From a candidate division CSSED10-310 bacterium (GTDB lineage Bacteria > CSSED10-310), in NCBI GenBank assembly GCA_016931515.1, contig JAFGEQ010000004.1, positions 1-25,607 on the forward strand: 25,607 nucleotides of DNA. The letters run 5' to 3'. The notes beneath the pieces were generated by a model. The model was not told the DNA's origin, made no database searches, and saw nothing but the letters and a program-made list of their open reading frames with translations. Made by a program: the position numbers and the translations under genes. Position 1 is the first letter of the stretch. Each line of letters begins with the position of its first letter. Shown piece after piece: positions 15,879-22,255 of the stretch.

Positions 15879-16874
15879 TTGAAATCGAATTACAACATGA
15901 AGGTGCTGTACGGGTCAGCGCACCCGGAACTTGGTAAGGAAATTTGCGGGCACCTGGATGTCTCTCCGGTGTCAGTCGATATCCGGCGATTCAAAGATGG
16001 AGAAATTTTCGCTCAAATTCTTGAGAATATTAGAGGTCAGGACCTGTTCATCGTTCAGCCGACCTGCTCACCGGCTAATGAAAACCTGATGGAGTTGCTG
16101 ATTTTGATCGATGCGGCAAAGCGCGCATCTGCCAAACGGATTACGGCTGTGCTTCCGTATTATGGATATGCCAGACAGGATCGTAAGGATCGACCTAGAG
16201 TTCCGATCACGGCTCGTCTTGTCGCTGATCTTTTAACGACCGCTGGTGCAGACCGGATCATTGCCATTGATCTGCATGCCGGTCAAATCCAGGGATTTTT
16301 TAATATCCCGTTGGATCATCTCCATGCCACCCCCGTCTTTCTTAAATACATTGTAAATAAGACTTTTAAGGATGATTTAATGGTGGTTTCGCCGGATGCG
16401 GGCGGTGTCGAGAGAGCCAACTTTCTGGCTCGCTGCCTGCAGGTTGACCTCGCTGTTGCCGATAAGCGGCGAATCACTCACAATGAAGCAGAATCCATCC
16501 GAATCATTGGAGATGTAAAAGAGAGAAGTGTTCTGATTTTGGATGATATCATTGATACAGCTGGCACACTGATGAAAGCCGTGGATGCTCTGAAAGAAGC
16601 AGGAGCATCCTATATCATCTGCTGTGCATCTCATGGTGTCTTCTCAGAACCGGCGATGGAACGAATTCAGGCAAATAAAAACCTGGATGAAGTTATAGTA
16701 ACCAATACGATCGCTCATAGCGAAGCGGTTATAAAGAACAAAAAAATCAAGGTGTTATCTATCGGACGATTATTGGCGGATGCCATTCAATGCATCCATA
16801 ATGAAACATCGGTAAGTTCTTTATTTGTCATGAGAAACAAAGGAAATTGTCGAGACAAAGGAGATTCTCAATGA
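15879..16874 (+). CDS. prs: Ribose-phosphate pyrophosphokinase (PRPP synthase)
   Basis: The protein makes PRPP from ribose-5-phosphate and ATP for purine, pyrimidine, His, Trp and NAD synthesis. Family motifs are complete: Y-Y-G-Y-A-R-Q-D-R-K, D-L-H-A-G-Q-I-Q-G-F-F, V-V-S-P-D-A-G-G-V-E-R-A, and the PRPP loop D-D-I-I-D-T-A-G-T. Translation starts at a TTG (15879), placed seven bases after AAGGAGG (15865-15871); the first in-frame ATG (15897) is too far from that site. At 331 residues it is about 15 longer than usual. The extra C-terminal residues after S-V-S-S-L-F are encoded by the same DNA that forms the leader and ribosome binding site of rplY, with which it overlaps by 4 bp. Confidence 0.97.
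   Translation: MKSNYNMKVLYGSAHPELGKEICGHLDVSPVSVDIRRFKDGEIFAQILENIRGQDLFIVQPTCSPANENLMELLILIDAAKRASAKRITAVLPYYGYARQDRKDRPRVPITARLVADLLTTAGADRIIAIDLHAGQIQGFFNIPLDHLHATPVFLKYIVNKTFKDDLMVVSPDAGGVERANFLARCLQVDLAVADKRRITHNEAESIRIIGDVKERSVLILDDIIDTAGTLMKAVDALKEAGASYIICCASHGVFSEPAMERIQANKNLDEVIVTNTIAHSEAVIKNKKIKVLSIGRLLADAIQCIHNETSVSSLFVMRNKGNCRDKGDSQ
16832..16869 (+). promoter_or_regulatory. Hairpin enclosing the rplY ribosome binding site
   Basis: Within the end of prs, TTGTCGAGACAA (16847-16858) is an inverted repeat, and GAGAA (16832-16836) can pair with TTCTC (16865-16869). The Shine-Dalgarno AAAGGAG (16857-16863) lies inside this structure, and the eight bases ACAAAGGA occur twice (16837-16844 and 16855-16862). 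This could gate translation of rplY. Confidence 0.35.
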
Positions 16875-17494
16875 AATTGAAAGCGCAGATCAAACCGCAA
16901 ACCGGGAAAGGCATGAATCGACGTTTGCGACGTGATGGACAGATCCCTGCAATCCTTTATGGAAAGCATCAGAGCCCTATTCCACTCTCGCTCGATCAAC
17001 TGGATACCGAGAAAGTCATTAATGCAGGCGGAGCACGGAAAATACTCGAACTCAGTATATCCGGACTGACTGACAATGCAGACGACACAATGGTTATGTT
17101 CAAAGACGTACAGAGAAATCCCTTGACTGGAAAACTCGTTCACATCGATTTATACAGTGTACGCCAGGATGAAGAGATTTCCATGACGATTCCGATTCAC
17201 TTCGTTGGGGAGACAAAAGATATCGACAAGGAAGGTACACTGCAATTTGTTTCTCGTGAGATCAGCATTCAATGTTTACCCAAGAACATTCCGGGTGCTA
17301 TTGAAGTGGATATAAGTGGAATGAAGATGGGGCATAGTATGACAGTGTCCGATCTTAAGTTGCCGGAAAAGGTGAAGTTGTTGGATGATCCGGGAAAGGT
17401 AATTGCAAGCATCGTTGCAGTTCGGGCTGCGGCCGTTGAACAACCGGAAGCCGAAGAAGAAACAGCAGAAGCTGCTCCGACTGAAACTGACTGA
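16871..17494 (+). CDS. rplY: Ribosomal protein bL25, long Ctc/TL5 form
   Basis: The 207-residue protein binds 5S rRNA in the large subunit. An N-terminal L25 domain (about residues 1-95: L-K-A-Q-I-K, R-R-L-R-R-D-G-Q-I-P-A-I-L-Y-G) is followed by the TL5/Ctc beta domain (about 96-185), as in Thermus TL5 and Bacillus Ctc and unlike the short E. coli protein. An acidic, Glu/Ala-rich tail ends it. The ATG at 16871 follows AAAGGAG; a TTG at 16847 gives an in-frame extension but has no ribosome binding site of its own. It overlaps prs by 4 bp (ATGA) and is followed by pth after 14 bp. Confidence 0.97.
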   Translation: MKLKAQIKPQTGKGMNRRLRRDGQIPAILYGKHQSPIPLSLDQLDTEKVINAGGARKILELSISGLTDNADDTMVMFKDVQRNPLTGKLVHIDLYSVRQDEEISMTIPIHFVGETKDIDKEGTLQFVSREISIQCLPKNIPGAIEVDISGMKMGHSMTVSDLKLPEKVKLLDDPGKVIASIVAVRAAAVEQPEAEEETAEAAPTETD

Positions 17495-17508
17495 TCCGGA
17501 ATACCGGG

Positions 17509-18135
17509 ATGAGCGGCACGAATCTGGCGGAATCATCCGATTGTATTCGTGGGATTGTCGGATTGGGAAATCCCGGATCTCGATACGCCCGATCCAGACA
17601 TAACGCCGGCTTCCTGGTGCTTGATCGATTGCATGAGAAGTACTCCGGTTCCGGCTGGAGCCGAAAACCAAAGGGATGGGTGACGCGTTTGAATCTGCAG
17701 GGAAACAGCCTGATTCTGTTGAAACCAACGACGTTCATGAACTTGTCGGGTGAGGCAGTATCTGATTTTATGCGTTTCTATAAAATCCATCCTGCAGAAA
17801 CACTGGTTGTGCATGATGACCTTGATATCGATTTACGGCAGGTACGGGTAAAATTCGGAGGAAGTCATGGAGGGCACAAGGGGGTGCAGTCGGTGATTGA
17901 ATCGTTAAATACCGATGAATTCTTACGAATACGTATCGGAATTGGACGACCGACATATAATGATAACACGGTTGATTTTGTACTGAGTTCGCCGGAGAAT
18001 GTGGACGAAGAGGCAGATTTTTTACAGTCTCTTGATTTGGCGGTCTCTGCTGTGGAAACAGTAATTTTAGAGAATCATCGAACAGCGATGGAGCGTTTTA
18101 ACAGGAAGAATAAACAGACTCTCATGAATGAGTAA
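17509..18135 (+). CDS. pth: Peptidyl-tRNA hydrolase
   Basis: The 208-residue enzyme hydrolyses peptidyl-tRNA that drops off ribosomes. The family signatures are visible: G-L-G-N21-P-G, R-H31-N-A-G-F with the catalytic histidine, P-T-T-F-M-N-L-S-G-E, V-H-D103-D-L-D and F-G-G-S-H-G-G-H-K-G-V-Q-S. Residues N21, H31 and D103 correspond to the E. coli N10/H20/D93 set, so about ten extra residues sit at the N-terminus (M-S-G-T-N-L-A-E-S-S-D-C). A shorter start is possible but no other ATG fits well. The ribosome binding site is weak, so coupling to rplY is likely. The rplY-pth pairing is common across bacteria. Confidence 0.96.
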   Translation: MSGTNLAESSDCIRGIVGLGNPGSRYARSRHNAGFLVLDRLHEKYSGSGWSRKPKGWVTRLNLQGNSLILLKPTTFMNLSGEAVSDFMRFYKIHPAETLVVHDDLDIDLRQVRVKFGGSHGGHKGVQSVIESLNTDEFLRIRIGIGRPTYNDNTVDFVLSSPENVDEEADFLQSLDLAVSAVETVILENHRTAMERFNRKNKQTLMNE

Positions 18136-18183
18136 AACCGGCCGCTGGTAAAGGCAGTGCCTGGAGAGAAGGAAGGTCTTGAA

Positions 18184-18660
18184 ATGTATGAAGTAATTGC
18201 AATACTTAATCCCAACACGACTACCGAAGTAATGGAAGGTAAAATTACCGATTGGACACAGATTGTTCAAGGCTTTGGAGCGGAGTTGCACCGGGTCGAG
18301 AGATGGGGCAAGCGGAATCTGGCATACGAGGTGAAAAAGTTTAATCAGGGTATTTATGTCCTCTTCCATATTGATGGGAAGCATGACGTGATCGACGAAT
18401 TGGAACGTCGTTTCAGAATCGCTGATGAAGTGATACGCTATCAATCGGTAAAATTATCGGATGTTGAATACAAAGCGTCGGTGGATCTTCTGGATGGATT
18501 AAAATCCCGGTTCGTTGATGGAGAATCATCCGGCGAGAAGCGGAAACAGTTTTCCGACGATGACACGGACACTAATCAGGAGGAATCTGATTACCGATAT
18601 GACGAATCATCGGATGAATTCGATGACGACTCGAGCCATCACGAAGAAGATAAGTCCTAA
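18184..18660 (+). CDS. rpsF: Ribosomal protein bS6 with long acidic tail
   Basis: The 158-residue protein has the bS6 fold in residues 1-95 (M-Y-E-V-I-A-I-L-N-P, W-G-K-R-N-L-A-Y-E-V-K-K, G-I-Y-V-L-F, R-R-F-R-I-A-D-E-V-I-R-Y). Beyond this comes a 60-residue tail rich in Asp, Glu and Ser with no visible fold. Many bS6 proteins have acidic tails (E. coli bS6 is glutamylated), but this one is long. The ATG at 18184 follows a GGAGAGAAGGAAGG stretch; a GTG at 18157 is not needed. bS6 normally pairs with bS18 in the small subunit, but no rpsR follows it; the next gene is rplI after a 133-bp gap. Confidence 0.95.
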   Translation: MYEVIAILNPNTTTEVMEGKITDWTQIVQGFGAELHRVERWGKRNLAYEVKKFNQGIYVLFHIDGKHDVIDELERRFRIADEVIRYQSVKLSDVEYKASVDLLDGLKSRFVDGESSGEKRKQFSDDDTDTNQEESDYRYDESSDEFDDDSSHHEEDKS

Positions 18661-18731
18661 TCGGCGATCCTGGATTAGGAGGAGTGTCAGGGGAATACCG
18701 AATATCTTTCGTCACGTGGCGGTTTTTTTTC
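18661..18731 (+). other. rpsF-rplI spacer, upstream half: orphan ribosome binding site and T8 tract
   Basis: This stretch holds ATCCTGGAT (18667-18675), a consensus AGGAGG (18677-18682), a GTGGCGG and a run of eight T (18723-18730). A GTG at 18684 opens a 41-codon frame running to 18809, but it lies only one base after the AGGAGG, so I do not call it a gene. It might be a relic of a lost ribosome binding site. Confidence 0.35.
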
Positions 18732-18776
18732 ATCCAGGGGCCGGCTGACAGTCAGTTTGGTCGCCTGGATTTTTTT
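18732..18776 (+). terminator. Long hairpin with T-run directly upstream of rplI, attenuator-like
   Basis: ATCCAGG (18732-18738) pairs with CCTGGAT (18764-18770). Inside, GGCC (18739-18742) pairs with GGTC (18759-18762) and CTGA pairs with TCAG (18745-18748, 18752-18755). Seven T (18770-18776) follow at once. The rplI Shine-Dalgarno AAGGGAG begins at the next base. An alternative partner for the 5' arm, CCTGGAT, lies at 18669-18675. Confidence 0.6.
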
Positions 18777-18793
18777 AAGGGAGTGGTACGACG

Positions 18794-19234
18794 ATGGAAG
18801 TCATTTTGAAAAAAACTGTTAAAGGAGTCGGGAACCCGGGTGATCTGGTTAAAGTATCCGACGGACACGCTCGGAATTATCTGCTGCCTCGCAAACTGGC
18901 AGTGGAAGCAACACCGGAAAATCTGAAAATTTGGAAGAACCAGGCAAGACAACAGACGGTTAAACAAGAAAAACGTGAGATGCATCGTCGGGAGCTTGCG
19001 GATAAAATTAGTGGTTTGACATGTACGATACAAAAGCAGGTCAGCGAGGAGGATCGGATTTTCGGATCGGTGTCAGTACCTGAGATCTTAAAGTGTCTGG
19101 AGACAGAGCACGTTGTATTGGAAAAAAAGCAGGTTATACTGGACAAACCAATTAAAACACTTGGGCAACATCTTGTGAAAATTAAACTAGGCCAGGGTAT
19201 CGAGACAACGTTAAAAATTATCATCGAAAAGTAG
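18794..19234 (+). CDS. rplI: Ribosomal protein bL9
   Basis: The 146-residue protein has the bL9 signature G-N-P-G-D-L-V-K-V-S-D-G-H-A-R-N-Y-L-L-P-R-K-L-A in its N-terminal rRNA-binding domain. A long charged connecting helix (residues 50-75) leads to the C-terminal domain (I-F-G-S-V-S-V-P-E-I). bL9 sits at the L1 stalk base and reaches out between ribosomes. AAGGGAG (18777-18783) lies ten bases before the ATG and directly after the hairpin/T-run, so transcription or translation could be gated there. dnaB follows after 8 bp, the usual rplI-dnaB neighbourhood. Confidence 0.97.
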   Translation: MEVILKKTVKGVGNPGDLVKVSDGHARNYLLPRKLAVEATPENLKIWKNQARQQTVKQEKREMHRRELADKISGLTCTIQKQVSEEDRIFGSVSVPEILKCLETEHVVLEKKQVILDKPIKTLGQHLVKIKLGQGIETTLKIIIEK

Positions 19235-19242
19235 CTGATCCA

Positions 19243-20667
19243 GTGAGTAAACAACCTAAAACAAATAAAGATCGAGACAGTCTGCCGCCCAATGATCTTG
19301 CGGCTGAAAAAGCTGTCATTGCAGGACTGATCCGGAATAATGAAGCGATTCATGATGTCATCCGAATGCTCCAACCCGAAGATTTTTTTCGTGAAACAAA
19401 CCAGATAGTGTATTCCTCAATACTACAATTATTCGAGGCATCCCGTCCTTTTGATCTGATTACACTGAAAAATCAGATTGAGTATGATGGACACCTGACA
19501 AAAATCGGCGGGATCATGACTCTTTCGGAGATGTTGGATGAAGTATCGCTTGTCTCAAATGTCCAGTTCTATGCCGAAATCGTTAAGGAAAAATCACGAT
19601 TAAGAAACCTGATTAATGCAGCACACGACATCGTGACAGGATGTTATGCGACGGAAACAGACAGCAAAGAAATTATTGATAGAGCGGAGCAGCAGGTTTT
19701 CAAATTATCGGATCAACTCGGTGGTGACCGGGTGGCAAACATTGATGTCGCGATCAAGGAATCGTTTGAAGAGTTAAAGAGCACCTATCATTTAGGCGTA
19801 TCCGGGTTGAAGACCGGATTTGATGATTTCGACAGGATGACCAGTGGCCTGCATCCGGGTGAGTTGATCGTAATCGCCGGTCGGCCGGCAATGGGCAAAA
19901 CAACATTTGGAATGAATGTTGCGGAATATGTCGCCAGAAAATTCGGTGCGGGAACACTGATATTCAGTTTGGAGATGGTCAGGTCGCAGGTCGCCTTGCG
20001 ACTGCTCAGTGCAGAGTCTCAGATTGATGTGCAACGACTGAAGAAAGGTCAGATTGCTGAGGAAGAATGGAACGCAATCAGTGCCGCCGGGGCTCGAATC
20101 GGGAAATTGCCATTGTTCATCGATGACACTCCCAATCTGTCTGTCATGGAAATGCGATCAACCGCCCGACGGCTGACAAAAAAGAATCCTATCGGCTTGA
20201 TCATGGTCGATTACATCCAGTTAATTCGGGGTGATGGACGTGCAGAAAGCCGGCAACTCGAGATATCTCAGATTTCACGATCGCTAAAATTCCTGGCCAA
20301 GGAACTGAAATGCCCGGTCATTGCTCTTTCGCAATTATCCCGGGCGGTGGAAAATCGTCCCGGGAAAAAAAGACCCATGTTGTCGGATTTGAGAGAGTCA
20401 GGCGCGATTGAGCAGGATGCAGACCTCGTTGTCATGCTTTACCGACCTGAATATTACAATGAAACAGAAGTGATAATTGACAATAAAACGCATGATTCTA
20501 AAGGATTATCGGAGATCATTATCGCCAAACAACGCAATGGGCCGGTCGGCAGTTTCTGGCTGGCATTCCAGCATTCTCTGACCCGATTCGTCAATCTTGA
20601 TCCGCGAACCGCGGTTCCGGTCGATGTGATTCGAAGTCATAACGTTTACTCAGACGGTGATGCTTAG
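19243..20667 (+). CDS. dnaB: Replicative DNA helicase DnaB
   Basis: The 474-residue hexameric helicase opens the replication fork. An N-terminal domain (about residues 15-115, L-P-P-N-D-L-A-A-E-K-A-V-I-A-G-L) and linker lead to the RecA-like C-terminal ATPase: Walker A G213-R-P-A-M-G-K-T220, F-S-L-E-M, Walker B I-G-L-I-M-V-D-Y-I-Q-L, A-L-S-Q-L-S-R-A-V-E, R-E-S-G-A-I-E-Q-D-A-D and K-Q-R-N-G-P-V-G. Length is normal and no intein is present. The start is GTG at 19243, 8 bp after the rplI stop. The stop overlaps the GTG start of mlaE by one base (TAGTG), tying replication and lipid-transport genes in one transcript. Confidence 0.97.
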   Translation: MSKQPKTNKDRDSLPPNDLAAEKAVIAGLIRNNEAIHDVIRMLQPEDFFRETNQIVYSSILQLFEASRPFDLITLKNQIEYDGHLTKIGGIMTLSEMLDEVSLVSNVQFYAEIVKEKSRLRNLINAAHDIVTGCYATETDSKEIIDRAEQQVFKLSDQLGGDRVANIDVAIKESFEELKSTYHLGVSGLKTGFDDFDRMTSGLHPGELIVIAGRPAMGKTTFGMNVAEYVARKFGAGTLIFSLEMVRSQVALRLLSAESQIDVQRLKKGQIAEEEWNAISAAGARIGKLPLFIDDTPNLSVMEMRSTARRLTKKNPIGLIMVDYIQLIRGDGRAESRQLEISQISRSLKFLAKELKCPVIALSQLSRAVENRPGKKRPMLSDLRESGAIEQDADLVVMLYRPEYYNETEVIIDNKTHDSKGLSEIIIAKQRNGPVGSFWLAFQHSLTRFVNLDPRTAVPVDVIRSHNVYSDGDA

Positions 20668-21446
20668 TGATTAATAAATTTCTGGAAATAATAGGCAGGC
20701 CGGCTATCCAGTTTGTCTTGGAATGCGGCAGAATGGGGATCCTGTTCTTCTCGACATTATTCTGGATGGTTCGACCGCCGTACAGGGTCAGGCTTTTTTT
20801 CAAGCAAATGGAAGAGATCGGTGTTCAATCGGTCTGGGTTGCCATGATCACAACAACATTCACCGGCGGTATTCTGGCTCTCCAGTCTTACAGCTCCTTC
20901 AAACGATTTGATGCAGAAAGCCTGATCGGAACAATGGTCGCCATCTCCATCTGCCGGGAGCTGTCGCCGATATTGGTAGGGCTGATCGTTGCCGGTCGTG
21001 TCGGATCGGCCATGGCAGCGGAGCTCGGGTCGATGAAAGTTACCGAACAGATCGATGCGCTGTATACACTGGCCGTCAATCCTATTCAATATCTGATCGT
21101 ACCGAGGATGATAGCCTGCTTTCTGATGATGCCGGTACTAACGCTGTTTGGCGATATCGTCGGCATCAGCGGAGGTTATCTGGTTGCCACGAAAATATAT
21201 GATCTGAACCCGATAACATATATTCGATCATCCTTCGATTTTCTGACTTATGAAGATGTTTACTCAGGACTGATCAAATCAGCCATATTCGGTATCGCTA
21301 TCGCTATTGTCAGCTGTTTCAAAGGTTTTAATACTCAAGGCGGTGCAGTGGGTGTTGGAAAAGCAACAACCTCGGCCGTTGTGATCTCCATGATGCTTAT
21401 TCTTATTCTCGACTATATTATGGGTGCGCTGTTCTTCAGCGTATAA
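20667..21446 (+). CDS. mlaE: MlaE-family ABC transporter permease
   Basis: The 259-residue inner-membrane protein has about five or six hydrophobic segments and the MlaE motifs I-S-I-C-R-E-L-S-P-I-L-V-G-L, A-M-A-A-E-L-G-S-M-K-V-T-E-Q-I-D-A-L and P-R-M-I-A-C-F. With MlaF and MlaD it forms the complex that moves phospholipids between inner and outer membranes. The start is GTG, overlapping the dnaB stop. The next gene begins directly after its TAA. Gene order here is E-F-D, whereas E. coli has F-E-D. Confidence 0.93.
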   Translation: MINKFLEIIGRPAIQFVLECGRMGILFFSTLFWMVRPPYRVRLFFKQMEEIGVQSVWVAMITTTFTGGILALQSYSSFKRFDAESLIGTMVAISICRELSPILVGLIVAGRVGSAMAAELGSMKVTEQIDALYTLAVNPIQYLIVPRMIACFLMMPVLTLFGDIVGISGGYLVATKIYDLNPITYIRSSFDFLTYEDVYSGLIKSAIFGIAIAIVSCFKGFNTQGGAVGVGKATTSAVVISMMLILILDYIMGALFFSV

Positions 21447-22220
21447 GTGGCGATGATGCAAGACCAACCGGATATCTCCATTCGAATACGGGATCTCCGG
21501 AAAGCATTCGGAAGCAAAAAAGTCCTCCAGGGCATTGATCTTGATATCATGAGGGGAGAATCTATTGCGGTTATCGGCGCAAGCGGAACCGGAAAGAGTG
21601 TGTTAATCAAGCATATAATAGGATTGTTGAGACCGGATGGGGGTTCCATTGAGGTTGATGGTATCGATGTTCTCACACTGGATCAGGCTGAATTGAATGA
21701 ATTCAGGGGTCGTTTTGGCATGCTGTTCCAGGGTGGTGCGTTATTTGATTCAATGACCGTGTTTGAAAATGTCGCATTCCCTTTACGTCATCGAACCCGG
21801 ATGACAACTCGTGAAATTAAGGAACGGGTTCATGAGTTATTGGAGATGACAGGGATGGAGCAGTATATGGACCGATGGCCTTCAGATTTATCAGGGGGAA
21901 TGAAAAAGCGTGTCGGGCTGTCCAGAGCACTTGCGATACGGCCAAGCATCATGCTGTATGATGAACCGACGACGGGACTGGATCCTGTGATGGGAGGCAT
22001 CATTGATCATCTGATCATAAAAACCCGTGATACATTGAACGTTACATCGATAACGATCACTCACGATATGCGTAGCGCATCCCGTATCGCAAATAGAATC
22101 GCAATGCTGTATAAAGGTACGGTCGTCCAAGCCGGGACTCCGGCTGAAATCATGAAGTCAGCTATTCCGGAGGTCAGTGAGTTTGTACGAGATCGAACGG
22201 CTATGCTATCCGTCAAATGA
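21447..22220 (+). CDS. mlaF: MlaF-family ABC transporter ATPase
   Basis: The 257-residue ATPase has Walker A G44-A-S-G-T-G-K-S51, a Q-loop region (M-L-F-Q-G-G-A-L-F-D-S-M-T-V-F-E-N-V-A-F-P-L, typical of MlaF), signature L-S-G-G-M-K-K-R-V-G-L-S-R-A, Walker B I-M-L-Y-D-E-P-T-T-G-L-D-P and the H-loop I-T-I-T-H-D. It drives lipid transfer through MlaE. It may start at GTG 21447, directly after the mlaE stop, or at the ATG codons 21453/21456. No separate promoter is seen. Confidence 0.95.
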   Translation: MAMMQDQPDISIRIRDLRKAFGSKKVLQGIDLDIMRGESIAVIGASGTGKSVLIKHIIGLLRPDGGSIEVDGIDVLTLDQAELNEFRGRFGMLFQGGALFDSMTVFENVAFPLRHRTRMTTREIKERVHELLEMTGMEQYMDRWPSDLSGGMKKRVGLSRALAIRPSIMLYDEPTTGLDPVMGGIIDHLIIKTRDTLNVTSITITHDMRSASRIANRIAMLYKGTVVQAGTPAEIMKSAIPEVSEFVRDRTAMLSVK

Positions 22221-22255
22221 CCGACTTCGGTTCATCAGATGATTAGGGGATTGAG

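Noticed and set aside
17276-17728. 150-codon minus-strand frame across rplY and pth
   Set aside because: Shadow of two well-supported genes; no family features.
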